NCBI RefSeq assembly: GCF_001678755.1
Contig: NZ_LZDS01000023.1
Coordinates: 1-64,000, forward strand
DNA length: 64,000 nucleotides
Reading direction: 5' to 3'
Source of the DNA: Acinetobacter gandensis
Lineage (GTDB): Bacteria; Pseudomonadota; Gammaproteobacteria; Pseudomonadales; Moraxellaceae
Made by a program: the position numbers and the translations under genes
Notes under the pieces: model-generated
Told to the model about the DNA's origin: nothing
Seen by the model: the letters and a program-made list of their open reading frames with translations, nothing else
The model's database searches: none
Shown here: positions 28,576-36,011 of the stretch, piece by piece
Position numbering within the stretch: position 1 is the first letter of the stretch
Layout: every line of letters begins with the position of its first letter

Positions 28576-29127
28576 CTACATCTCGTATTCGTATGAATCA
28601 AGCTGATCTAAAAATTGTTCTACTTGTTTGGGCGTTTTTAAATGAATCCATTGAATATGTTGATATTCAGCTGCGTTCATCATATTAAGGTATTTTTCAC
28701 GGTTCTTTTTATGCGTTTTGATCATCCACCAAACGATCGAATCACGCCCAAACATACGCCAAAGGCTTTCCTGATTATTTGAGTCAGCCCATAAGTTTTG
28801 CTGAGTCAAGGCTCGACTCAAAGCGCGTTTAATTGATCGATAAAGATTAATCGGAAAGGGCAAATCCAACCAAATCACGGTATCTATTTCTGCCCATTTC
28901 ACTGGAATACTACGTGTATAATTCCCATCAATCACATAACCATTTTTTGCTTGCTTTACTTCTGCTTCAATGCGCGCAAAAAAGATTTTATCGGGACATT
29001 CCTGCCAGTCATCTAACCAAAATAGATTATCCAATTCAATATAGTGCAAACAGAGTTTTTCTGCCAAGGCTCTAGAAAATATCGACTTTCCTGTAGCAGA
29101 TGTACCAACCACATTTATTCTTTTCAT
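28576..29127 (-). CDS. P-loop kinase-like protein (adenylate kinase / FlaR-like)
   Basis: 183 residues. The Walker A motif is at 8-15 (GTSATGKS), followed by an adenylate-kinase-like core: YIELDNLFWLDDWQECP, the YVIDGNYTRSIP block and IDTVIWLDLPFPINLYRSIKRAL. This pattern matches the DNA topology modulation (FlaR)-type P-loop proteins, small uncharacterised nucleoside/nucleotide kinases. The substrate is unknown. It lies among unrelated short genes between rplT and pheS and has no obvious operon partner. Confidence 0.75.
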   Translation of the reverse strand: MKRINVVGTSATGKSIFSRALAEKLCLHYIELDNLFWLDDWQECPDKIFFARIEAEVKQAKNGYVIDGNYTRSIPVKWAEIDTVIWLDLPFPINLYRSIKRALSRALTQQNLWADSNNQESLWRMFGRDSIVWWMIKTHKKNREKYLNMMNAAEYQHIQWIHLKTPKQVEQFLDQLDSYEYEM

Positions 29128-29201
29128 GACTTTTATTCTATTTCAGTGGACTGAATGAATACCACGATAGCAGCATTCATGGCATTGGTTAATCTTTATT
29201 C

Positions 29202-29591
29202 TCATGCATAATCTAGATCACCCTCATCCACATTGATAAAGTTTGGTTTAGGCGTGTGTTCAAATTGTACAGCTAAAATATGCGTTTGATGTCCTAAAAT
29301 TGCTTTAGCAATACGATGCATACCATCCATTACGCGCCCTTCAGCACATAAAATAATCGGATAACTTAAATCAGCCGCATTGACCAATTGCATATGTTCA
29401 ATCATTTGCTGAGTTGTCGGATGTGTGTCAGGAAACCAATAGGCTTCGTTTAATTCTTGAATATCGGTAATAAGAATTTCTTTGACGTTTAGTTTTTCGC
29501 TTAATGCAACAAGGCTGTGTACATCCCAAATATAGATATCCTCACCCACTTGGCGAAAATGGTATTGTTTGCGCATTTGAGAATTAATCAT
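29202..29591 (-). CDS. ParB/sulfiredoxin-fold-like hypothetical protein
   Basis: 129 residues. The only informative motif is AEGRVMDGMHRIAKAILGH near residues 85-105, which resembles the DG.HR nucleotide-binding loop of ParB/Srx-fold proteins. The rest (YIWDVHSLVALSEKLNVKEILITDI...NEAYWFPDTHPTTQQMIEHM) looks like a compact alpha/beta domain with no helix-turn-helix, so it is not a partition ParB. Its function is unknown. Start uncertain: the ATG at 29591 or the one at 29576, both with weak ribosome-binding sites. Confidence 0.6.
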   Translation of the reverse strand: MINSQMRKQYHFRQVGEDIYIWDVHSLVALSEKLNVKEILITDIQELNEAYWFPDTHPTTQQMIEHMQLVNAADLSYPIILCAEGRVMDGMHRIAKAILGHQTHILAVQFEHTPKPNFINVDEGDLDYA

Positions 29592-29650
29592 GTCGGGCTG
29601 AATGGATTGATTAAATCACACATTGCCCTTTCAATCATAAAACTAGCCAT

Positions 29651-29679
29651 AAAAAAAGACCGCTAAAAGCGGTCTTTTT
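29651..29679 (-). terminator. Terminator after rplT
   Basis: AGACCGCT pairs perfectly with AGCGGTCT around AAA, with homopolymer runs on both sides. It ends the rpmI-rplT unit and may also act on the opposite strand. Confidence 0.92.
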
Positions 29680-29693
29680 CAAGTCATAAAGAC

Positions 29694-30053
29694 TTATGCA
29701 GCCAATGCATCTTTAGCTTTAGAAGCTAAAGCAGCAAACGCAACTGCGTCATGCATAGCGATGTCAGCAAGTACGCGACGGTCGATAATTACTTGAGCTT
29801 TTTTCAAGCCAGCAATCATACGGCTGTACGACAAACCATTTTGACGAGCACCAGCATTGATACGCGCAATCCATAGAGCACGGAATTGACGTTTCTTTTG
29901 ACGACGGTCACGGTAAGCATATTGACCTGCTTTGATTACCGCTTGGAACGCTACGCGATAAACACGTGAGCGAGCGCCGTAGTAACCTTTAGCACGAGCA
30001 AGAATTTTTTTATGACGACGATGCGCCTGTACACCACGTTTTACACGAGCCAT
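29694..30053 (-). CDS. rplT: 50S ribosomal protein L20
   Basis: 119-residue 23S rRNA-binding protein needed early in 50S assembly. The basic N-terminus [30 protein letters not shown] and the globular C-terminal [28 protein letters not shown] match the family. In E. coli L20 represses its own operon by binding the leader. It starts 12 bases after rpmI, in the conserved rpmI-rplT pair. Confidence 0.98.
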   Translation of the reverse strand: MARVKRGVQAHRRHKKILARAKGYYGARSRVYRVAFQAVIKAGQYAYRDRRQKKRQFRALWIARINAGARQNGLSYSRMIAGLKKAQVIIDRRVLADIAMHDAVAFAALASKAKDALAA

Positions 30054-30065
30054 TTATAAATCTCC

Positions 30066-30260
30066 TTAGATGTATGGGCACATACGGCGAACTGAAGCAA
30101 CGTCACTTACGTGAACCATTACACAGCCGCGTAATTGACGAATACGCTTAGCAGATTTTTTGGTCAAAATGTGGCGTTTGAACGCTTGTTTACGCTTAAA
30201 ACCGGTTGCAGTCGCTTTAAAGCGTTTTGCTGCACCACGGCGAGTTTTCATCTTAGGCAT
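30066..30260 (-). CDS. rpmI: 50S ribosomal protein L35
   Basis: 64-residue basic ribosomal protein ([45 protein letters not shown]). It is the first gene of the rpmI-rplT unit. In enterobacteria infC lies directly upstream. Here infC is 5.2 kb away, so rpmI must have its own promoter in the 220-base gap shared with the divergent MFS gene. The AGGTTGTT-type site before the ATG is moderate. Confidence 0.97.
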   Translation of the reverse strand: MPKMKTRRGAAKRFKATATGFKRKQAFKRHILTKKSAKRIRQLRGCVMVHVSDVASVRRMCPYI

Positions 30261-30483
30261 AACAACCTCTTTTGAACACCTGTTCGGAACGTCTGCACCA
30301 TTGCAAAAACGACCTGCAGGTAAGGGAGCGAATATTCTAAAGGATCTTTGATTAAAACGAAAGCGATTATTTTATGCTGAAATTAATCTTAGTCGATTTT
30401 CTGATAAAGCATGTGCGATGAATTTATAAACATCTCAGCAGAAGGCTTATATAATATGCGCACATCAAATCAAAAGACCAATT

Positions 30484-31737
30484 ATGAAATCTGCACAGGA
30501 TGCTTTTGCAGCTCTTCGTTATCGAGACTTCTCGATTGTGACGCTAAATCAGTTTTGCCTTACTCTAGCCATTTTGATACAAGAAATTATCGTTGCTTAT
30601 TCTCTGTATCAAATCACCAAAGACCCTTTAACTCTAGGCCTTATTGGACTGGCTGAAGCAATTCCATTTATTGCACTCTCGTTGTGGGGCGGCTATTTTG
30701 CTGACCGCTTTAATAAACAGACCATTATGAAAATATGTCTGTTTTTTTCAGTACCCATGCCATTGATACTTTGGGCCTTATTTCATAATTATGGTTTAGA
30801 AAAAATCAATGTCGATCAATTATCGTGGGGCATTTATGCCGTAATTTTTGGCCTCGGGACAATTCGTGGTTTTTACAATCCATCTGCAACATCACTCAAG
30901 CCTTTTTTGATTCCACGTGAGTTGTATGCCAATGGCGCAACATGGACCACCATTGGCTGGCAAAGTGGCGTGATTATCGGCCCAATGTTAGGCGGTTTTA
31001 TGCTGGCTTTTCTAGGTCGTGAAACTAGTCTACTCACCGTTGCAGGCCTCCTGAGTGTATGTTTTGTGCTGATTAATTTACTTAGCAAACGTAGCTTTCC
31101 CAAAATTGAATCAGATAATTTAAAAGACAGTCTGAGCGAAGGTTTTCGCTTTATCTGGAAAACTAAAATCGTACTTTGGTCTATTTCCTTAGATTTGGTC
31201 TCTGTACTTTTTGGCGGTGTAATCGCCCTATTACCCATTTTTGCTGAAGACATATTAAAAGTTAGTCCTGAAGGTTTAGGTTACTTACGTGCTGCACCTT
31301 CAATCGGTGCATTAATCACCATGATTGCACTCACCAAGTTTCCGCCCACCCATCATGCATGGCGCAACATGCTGCTTGCAGTGGCAGGTTTTGGCGTATT
31401 TACCATTCTTTTTGCTTTCTCAAATAACATATGGCTTTCCCTCTTTGCTCTTGCAATGACCGGTGCATGTGACAGCGTTTCCGTTGTTGTACGTCAAACG
31501 ATTTTACAACTCTATCCACCTGAAAATATGCGTGGTCGTGTTGCAGCAGTAAATGGCATGTTTGTCTCTAGCAGTAATGAACTTGGGGCTTTTGAATCCG
31601 GTTTAGCAGCAAAATATATGGGCACCATCATGGCGACGTTGTTTGGTGGCTGCATGACCATGGCGGTCGTCGCGATTAGTTGGGCAAAAACCAGAGACTT
31701 GTTTGGCGTCGACATCACACATCAGTCGAAAAAATAA
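30484..31737 (+). CDS. MFS transporter (EntS-like)
   Basis: 417-residue inner-membrane transporter with about 12 hydrophobic helices. The loop 2-3 signature (GGYFADRFNKQTIMKI) and the long central loop (KRSFPKIESDNLKDSLSEGFRFIWKTK) fit the MFS_3/EntS-like exporter branch. Related proteins export enterobactin and other small molecules, but no siderophore genes are nearby and I cannot assign a substrate. Divergent from rpmI and monocistronic in the block that separates infC from rpmI. Confidence 0.85.
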   Translation: MKSAQDAFAALRYRDFSIVTLNQFCLTLAILIQEIIVAYSLYQITKDPLTLGLIGLAEAIPFIALSLWGGYFADRFNKQTIMKICLFFSVPMPLILWALFHNYGLEKINVDQLSWGIYAVIFGLGTIRGFYNPSATSLKPFLIPRELYANGATWTTIGWQSGVIIGPMLGGFMLAFLGRETSLLTVAGLLSVCFVLINLLSKRSFPKIESDNLKDSLSEGFRFIWKTKIVLWSISLDLVSVLFGGVIALLPIFAEDILKVSPEGLGYLRAAPSIGALITMIALTKFPPTHHAWRNMLLAVAGFGVFTILFAFSNNIWLSLFALAMTGACDSVSVVVRQTILQLYPPENMRGRVAAVNGMFVSSSNELGAFESGLAAKYMGTIMATLFGGCMTMAVVAISWAKTRDLFGVDITHQSKK

Positions 31738-31840
31738 TCGGCTATTTTTCATTTAAACCTTGCCAGTATTTCTAATACAGGAAATACTGCGCAGCAATAT
31801 TGAAGCAAAATCACCCTATGAGTGATGCAAGACGAAACCT

Positions 31841-32575
31841 ATGAAACAAATCCTGTGCTTATCTCTTCTCGTTAGTATTCCATTTACTACAGCATTCAGT
31901 GCATCAACTAAAACCCATCAACTCCCTGCACAAAATATTGACGTTGCGCCAGCACATCTTACTACTCGTTTAAATTGGTCAATTTTCCCAAAACCGATTT
32001 ACGCCAATGAAGATTTAAAACAACGTGACCGAGCTGCCATTATTCGGGTAGCTGCAAATGCCAAAGGTAAAATTACCGATGCGAGTGTTGAAGAAAGTAC
32101 AGGTGTCGATGCACTGGATCGTATTTTGATTCAAGCGGTTAAAAAAGCTGAAGTGAAACCGCACACAGAAAATGGCGAGGCCAAAGCGATTATTGGTTAT
32201 CAAGCCTTTAATTTAAGGGTTAAAGGCAATACACCTGAATGTGATTTCAACTTTGATTCAAAAGTTTGGAATGCACAAAATGCAGATAAAAAAACTACTT
32301 TTAAATATGCCGCTCAACCTAATTTAGACATCAATAGCAGTGAATTGAAGCAGCATGATCGTAAAGTCAAATTCAACTTCAAAGTGGATAAACACGGGCA
32401 AGTGAAAAAGGTGAAGATCAAGCAGGGTTCAGGCATTTATGCAATTGATCAGAAAGTGGTTCAAGCACTGAGAAATAGTCAAATCTCTGTCAAACGTACA
32501 GCGAGCACGCTATGGGTCTATAAAAAATCGAACTTTAAAGATGAAATTCAATTTAGATTGAATAGTTGTAAATAA
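31841..32575 (+). CDS. Exported protein with two TonB-C-like domains
   Basis: 244 residues with a Sec signal (MKQILCLSLLVSIPFTTAFSA), so periplasmic. The mature part has two tandem units resembling the TonB/TonB_C C-terminal fold. The first is at about 45-130 (RAAIIRVAANAKGKITDASVEESTGVDALDRILIQAVKKAEVKP), the second at about 150-244 (KVKFNFKVDKHGQVKKVKIKQGSGIYAIDQKVVQALRNSQI). There is no N-terminal anchor for ExbBD and no Pro-rich spacer, so it cannot act as a normal energy transducer. A related single-domain protein is encoded 1 kb downstream (33543-33956). Two cysteines (about residues 130 and 243) could form a disulfide. Confidence 0.72.
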   Translation: MKQILCLSLLVSIPFTTAFSASTKTHQLPAQNIDVAPAHLTTRLNWSIFPKPIYANEDLKQRDRAAIIRVAANAKGKITDASVEESTGVDALDRILIQAVKKAEVKPHTENGEAKAIIGYQAFNLRVKGNTPECDFNFDSKVWNAQNADKKTTFKYAAQPNLDINSSELKQHDRKVKFNFKVDKHGQVKKVKIKQGSGIYAIDQKVVQALRNSQISVKRTASTLWVYKKSNFKDEIQFRLNSCK

Positions 32576-32596
32576 CTAAAATCTTCGTACAAAGAC

Positions 32597-32637
32597 AAAA
32601 AGACAGAGATAAATAAAATATCCTCTGTCTTTTTTAT
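32597..32637. terminator. Bidirectional terminator
   Basis: AGACAGAG (32601-32608) pairs with CTCTGTCT (32623-32630), with A and T runs, between convergent genes. Confidence 0.85.
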
Positions 32638-33062
32638 GCAAAGAAACCAATAAAAACTAAATAAACCACTAAATAACGTGCAACTTTTGCTGCTGTAACG
32701 ATCAAAACAAAGCGCCAAAAGTTTTCTTTCATTAAGCCCGCTATTAAGGTGATTGGATCACCAATTATCGGCAGCCAACTTAAAAGCAGTGACCAATAAC
32801 CATATTTTTGGTAGATGCCCTGCGCTTGCAGCATTTTGACTTCAGACACTGGAAACCACGACTTATTTTTATAATGTTCAATTTTAAGGCCGAGCCACCA
32901 GTTCACACATGAACCTAAAATATTTCCAACACTTGCCACACTAATAAGCGCCGCAGCACTCCATTGACCTTGCGCCAGTAAACCTAAGAGTACTGCTTCA
33001 GATTGAAGCGGTAATAACGTTGCAGCTCCAAACGCACTTAGAAATAAAGCAATGAGCGCCAT
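32634..33062 (-). CDS. yqaA: YqaA/DedA-type membrane protein
   Basis: 142-residue inner-membrane protein of the SNARE-associated/VTT (DedA-like) group. It has hydrophobic helices and the typical re-entrant-loop blocks ASVGNILGSCVNWWLG and SWLPIIGDPITLIAGLMKENFWRFVLIVTAAKVARYLVV. The short length matches YqaA rather than full DedA. DedA-group proteins are linked to phospholipid flipping and proton-motive-force homeostasis; YqaA itself is unstudied. Starts 10 bases after the upstream 94-residue gene, so they form a two-gene unit. Confidence 0.8.
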   Translation of the reverse strand: MALIALFLSAFGAATLLPLQSEAVLLGLLAQGQWSAAALISVASVGNILGSCVNWWLGLKIEHYKNKSWFPVSEVKMLQAQGIYQKYGYWSLLLSWLPIIGDPITLIAGLMKENFWRFVLIVTAAKVARYLVVYLVFIGFFA

Positions 33063-33072
33063 ATGTAGATAC

Positions 33073-33357
33073 TTAAAGCCCTAACTTTTTCTTCGACTTT
33101 AGATATTCAACGTTCGACCAAATTACTGCGGCAATAATAACCACGATTCTAGACCATTTATATTGCTGCGAAATCGGCTCAATTGCAGCCCGCATGATGC
33201 TTTGATCCTTGGTATGTAAATCTGCAAGAATATTTTGCACATGCACAATTTCAGCGATGAATAGAACTAAACAGCCTGCAATACCAAAAATAATACTCCA
33301 ATAGATTCTTGGGTTATTTTCAACAATGCGGGTAAAATTTAAGAAAAAGTCTTTCAT
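33073..33357 (-). CDS. Small two-helix membrane protein
   Basis: 94 residues with two hydrophobic helices (YWSIIFGIAGCLVLFIAEIVHV and SRIVVIIAAVIWSNVEYL) separated by a polar loop of about 35 residues (ILADLHTKDQSIMRAAIEPISQQYKW). The family is unknown. The ATG at 33357 was chosen over the TTG at 33372. It is the first gene of a two-gene unit with the YqaA-like gene, so a membrane role with that protein is plausible. Confidence 0.6.
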   Translation of the reverse strand: MKDFFLNFTRIVENNPRIYWSIIFGIAGCLVLFIAEIVHVQNILADLHTKDQSIMRAAIEPISQQYKWSRIVVIIAAVIWSNVEYLKSKKKLGL

Positions 33358-33542
33358 CACAAAATCATCCAACTAGACTGTCAACAATGTATTTATTTCG
33401 GCAGCGCCGCATTCTAACACAGCACGATAATTTTCTTTTGTTTCCAGCTTAAAACTCAATTTAAGCCTTTATGCAATTTACATTCAAGCAGGACACTTTT
33501 AATCTGCGTCACATCTATTGATAAAACTTAAAAACTAGATCT

Positions 33543-33956
33543 ATGAAAAAAACTATTGCCTTGAGTATTTTAATATTGCTGCAAAGTTTGACCGCCTTAC
33601 ATGCGGAAATACCAACAAACGCTGCCAAACAAGAAGTTCACACACGTGGTGAAATTGTTTGGCTAAAAAGACCTGTGTTTGATTTTAATAATGCAGAACT
33701 TGGCAATCAAAATCGTGAGTTAGCCTTTAAATTATATGTTTTGACGACAGGCGAAATTAAAAAGGCCGAATTAGTCAAAAGCTCAGGGATCACCCAAATT
33801 GATCAACGAGTTGAACGTTCACTTTTACGCGCTAAATTTAAACCTTATATTGAAAATGGTGTGGCCTATCCATTTGTAGCTGTACAACCATTTTCCCTCA
33901 CCACCACTCAAGAAACAGAAAAACCGTGGTGGAAAAAGTTACTCTTTATTCAATAA
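33543..33956 (+). CDS. Exported protein with a single TonB-C-like domain
   Basis: 137 residues with a Sec signal (MKKTIALSILILLQSLTALHA). It has one TonB-C-like unit: ELAFKLYVLTTGEIKKAELVKSSGITQIDQRVERSLLRAKFKPYIENGVAYPFVAVQPFSL. The pattern TGEI.KAEL.KSSG...ID..V..SL..AKF.PY..NG matches the units of the protein encoded at 31841-32575, so they are paralogs. There is no membrane anchor or Pro-rich spacer. The C-terminus ends EKPWWKKLLFIQ, which might lie on a membrane. Monocistronic, ending in a strong terminator. Confidence 0.72.
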   Translation: MKKTIALSILILLQSLTALHAEIPTNAAKQEVHTRGEIVWLKRPVFDFNNAELGNQNRELAFKLYVLTTGEIKKAELVKSSGITQIDQRVERSLLRAKFKPYIENGVAYPFVAVQPFSLTTTQETEKPWWKKLLFIQ

Positions 33957-33988
33957 AAAAAAGAGCATGTTTCCATGCTCTTTTTTTA
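33955..33988. terminator. Bidirectional terminator
   Basis: AGAGCATG and CATGCTCT pair around TTTC, with A7 before and T7 after, between convergent genes. Confidence 0.93.
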
Positions 33989-34603
33989 GACTTGTATCGA
34001 TAATGCTTTTTGCACTGCGGGTCGAGCGGTTAAACGCTCAACATATTCTTTCACATAAGGATACTCTTCGAGCTGAATTTGCTGCCACTCATGACGTAAG
34101 ATCCAAGGTAAAATGGCCATATCTGCAATAGAGTATTCACCTGCCACGAATTTTTGCCCGATTAACTGATGATTCAATACTCTATATAAACGTTTGGTTT
34201 CATTCACATAACGCTCCGTTGCATACGGAATACGCTCAGGTGCAAAACGACTAAAGTGATGATTTTGTCCAAGCATTGGTCCAAAACCACCCATTTGCCA
34301 CATTAACCATTGTTCAACTTCAACACGCTCAAATTCATCTTCAGGGTAATACAAACCCGTTTTACGCCCCAAATATTGTAAAATTGCACCCGATTCAAAC
34401 ACTGAAATTGATTCGCCGCGCGGTCCATTTTGATCAACGATGGCAGGAATTTTATTGTTTGGAGAAATCCTTAAAAAGTCAGGTTGAAACTGATCATCTT
34501 CCATAATATTAATCGGGAAAATTTGATATTCCAGCCCCATTTCTTCCAAGGCAATGGTAATTTTATGGCCATTGGGCGTGCCCCAATAGTATAGATCAAT
34601 CAT
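33986..34603 (-). CDS. Glutathione S-transferase family protein (YfcG/YghU-like)
   Basis: 205 residues. An N-terminal thioredoxin-like domain has MIDLYYWGTPNGHKITIALEEMGLEYQI, the cis-Pro block NNKIPAIVD and the ESGAILQYL glutathione-binding block. The helical C-terminal domain carries EYSIADMAILPW. The TPNGHKI start is typical of the YfcG/YghU (Nu-class) disulfide-bond oxidoreductases, which use two glutathiones. The role is redox or detoxification in the cytoplasm; the substrate is unknown. Confidence 0.88.
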   Translation of the reverse strand: MIDLYYWGTPNGHKITIALEEMGLEYQIFPINIMEDDQFQPDFLRISPNNKIPAIVDQNGPRGESISVFESGAILQYLGRKTGLYYPEDEFERVEVEQWLMWQMGGFGPMLGQNHHFSRFAPERIPYATERYVNETKRLYRVLNHQLIGQKFVAGEYSIADMAILPWILRHEWQQIQLEEYPYVKEYVERLTARPAVQKALSIQV

Positions 34604-34992
34604 AACGATGTCCTAAAACTTATGTTTCTTGTTGAACTTATTCAATCTTATCTTTCGTTTATAACATGAAATTCTTGCAAAAACCTTAAGCCTTTTTGAA
34701 TTTTACTGCTGTATTTATGAACTACTTTTCAATATATGACTTAGTATTCTCGCAGCGTAATAGTGAGCTTCATTTCTATAAATATCGACTTGTCTAAATT
34801 TAATACAACGATTTTCTATCTAAAAAATTAAGCAGACACATTCTTTTTAAGCTGTTAAAGCACACAACAAAGGTTAATCGTTAGCGTATATATTTCATTA
34901 TTTTTAGATTATTTTTTATACATAATTCTTTATTTTCCAATATACTCAGCGCTATAACCAATAAAAATTGCCCGATCATAATAGGATCAATA
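34604..34992. other. Non-coding gap GST to mini-SPFH gene
   Basis: 389 bases, very AT-rich, especially at 34860-34950. No coding frame is seen. It must hold two divergent promoters. An AGGA site sits 6 bases before the ATG at 34993. Confidence 0.4.
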
Positions 34993-35388
34993 ATGAATTA
35001 TATCCGCCATAACTCAATCAGCCCACTTAGCTTATTTGTCATATTATTCTTCGCCTTAATACTGATTTTATTATTGATGTTTGCATGGCCGCATTATAAA
35101 GTTTGGAAACAAGGAATGGATGGTCAAGCTGCACTCGCTGAAGCGGAACAATCCAAAATGATTCAGGTTCAGGTAGCAAAAGCCGAACTTGAAAGTGCTA
35201 AACTTCGTGCACAAGCAATTAAATTAGTCGGGCAAGCGGCCAAAGAATACCCTGAATACCGTAAACAAGAATTTATTGGCGCCTTTGGTGAAGCGTTACG
35301 TGATGGACGTATTCAACAAATTATTTATGTACCTACTGAAGCCAATATTCCAATTGTAGAGGCAAGTCAGCAACGTCTTGCTGAATAA
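34993..35388 (+). CDS. Single-pass membrane protein like the C-terminal part of SPFH proteins
   Basis: 131 residues. There is one membrane helix near 13-31 (LSLFVILFFALILILLLMFAW), then an Ala/Glu/Gln-rich helix (AALAEAEQSKMIQVQVAKAELESAKLRAQAIKLVGQAAKEYPEYRKQEFI), then a short end domain with IYVPTEANIPIVEA. The helix and end resemble the region after the band-7 domain of prohibitin/stomatin-type proteins and of some phage membrane proteins, but the band-7 domain itself is missing. It could oligomerise at the membrane. It has its own terminator and no co-directional neighbour. Confidence 0.65.
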   Translation: MNYIRHNSISPLSLFVILFFALILILLLMFAWPHYKVWKQGMDGQAALAEAEQSKMIQVQVAKAELESAKLRAQAIKLVGQAAKEYPEYRKQEFIGAFGEALRDGRIQQIIYVPTEANIPIVEASQQRLAE

Positions 35389-35410
35389 ATTAATTCTAAT
35401 GATTAGACGT

Positions 35411-35440
35411 AAAAAAAGCCCTGCTAGTGCAGGGCTTTTT
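35411..35440. terminator. Bidirectional terminator
   Basis: GCCCTGC pairs perfectly with GCAGGGC around TAGT, with A7 and T5 runs. It ends both the mini-SPFH gene (+) and infC (-). Confidence 0.93.
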
Positions 35441-35454
35441 CGCTCAATGAGTGC

Positions 35455-36006
35455 TTACTTTTTACGTTTAGGTCCAAGTAGCATACCCATTTGACGACCT
35501 TCCATTTTTGGTATTTGTTCAACAACACCAAATTCAACTACGTCAGCTTCAATTTTTTGCAATTGAGCAAGACCCAGTTGTTGGTGAGCCATCTCACGAC
35601 CACGGAAACGAAGGGTGATTTTGACTTTGTTGCCTTCTTCAAGGAACTTGATAATTGCACGTAGTTTTACGTTGTAATCACCTACATCAGTACCAGGGCG
35701 TAGCTTGATTTCTTTCACCTGTACTTGATGCTGTTTTTTCTTCGCTTCTTTCTGCTTTTGCTTAAGATCAAACAAATGCTTGTTGAAGTCCATAATCTTA
35801 CAAACTGGTGGCTCAGCATTCGCTACGATCTCAACAAGATCAAGCTCAACTGCTTCTGCAGCACGTAAGGCATCAGCCAAGCTTACGATACCTTTTTGCT
35901 CGCCATTTTCGTCTACAAGACGGACTTCTTTTGCACGAATTTCATCATTCAAGGCAGGACGGTTTGATTTGTTACCGCCCTGTTGATTACGGTCAGGCTG
36001 TTTAAT
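35455..36006 (-). CDS. infC: Translation initiation factor IF-3 with ATT start
   Basis: 183 residues. IF-3 binds 30S subunits, keeps 50S away and checks the start codon. N-domain: [33 protein letters not shown]-domain: [44 protein letters not shown]. The frame has no ATG at the 5' end. A TTG at 35952 would give 165 residues and drop the conserved N-tail. The ATT at 36006 has a GGAG site 8 bases upstream (inside the thrS stop region) and yields the expected [11 protein letters not shown] tail, so I take it as the start. In E. coli infC also starts at AUU and IF-3 represses its own synthesis through it. The thrS stop is 5 bases upstream. Confidence 0.93.
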   Translation of the reverse strand: MKQPDRNQQGGNKSNRPALNDEIRAKEVRLVDENGEQKGIVSLADALRAAEAVELDLVEIVANAEPPVCKIMDFNKHLFDLKQKQKEAKKKQHQVQVKEIKLRPGTDVGDYNVKLRAIIKFLEEGNKVKITLRFRGREMAHQQLGLAQLQKIEADVVEFGVVEQIPKMEGRQMGMLLGPKRKK

Positions 36007-36011
36007 CGCTG

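Noticed and set aside
29202..29591. Chromosome partition protein ParB
   Set aside because: Only the DG.HR loop is similar; the DNA-binding domain and a parA neighbour are missing.
31841..33956. Functional TonB energy transducers
   Set aside because: Both proteins lack the N-terminal anchor helix and the Pro-rich spacer needed to work with ExbB and ExbD.
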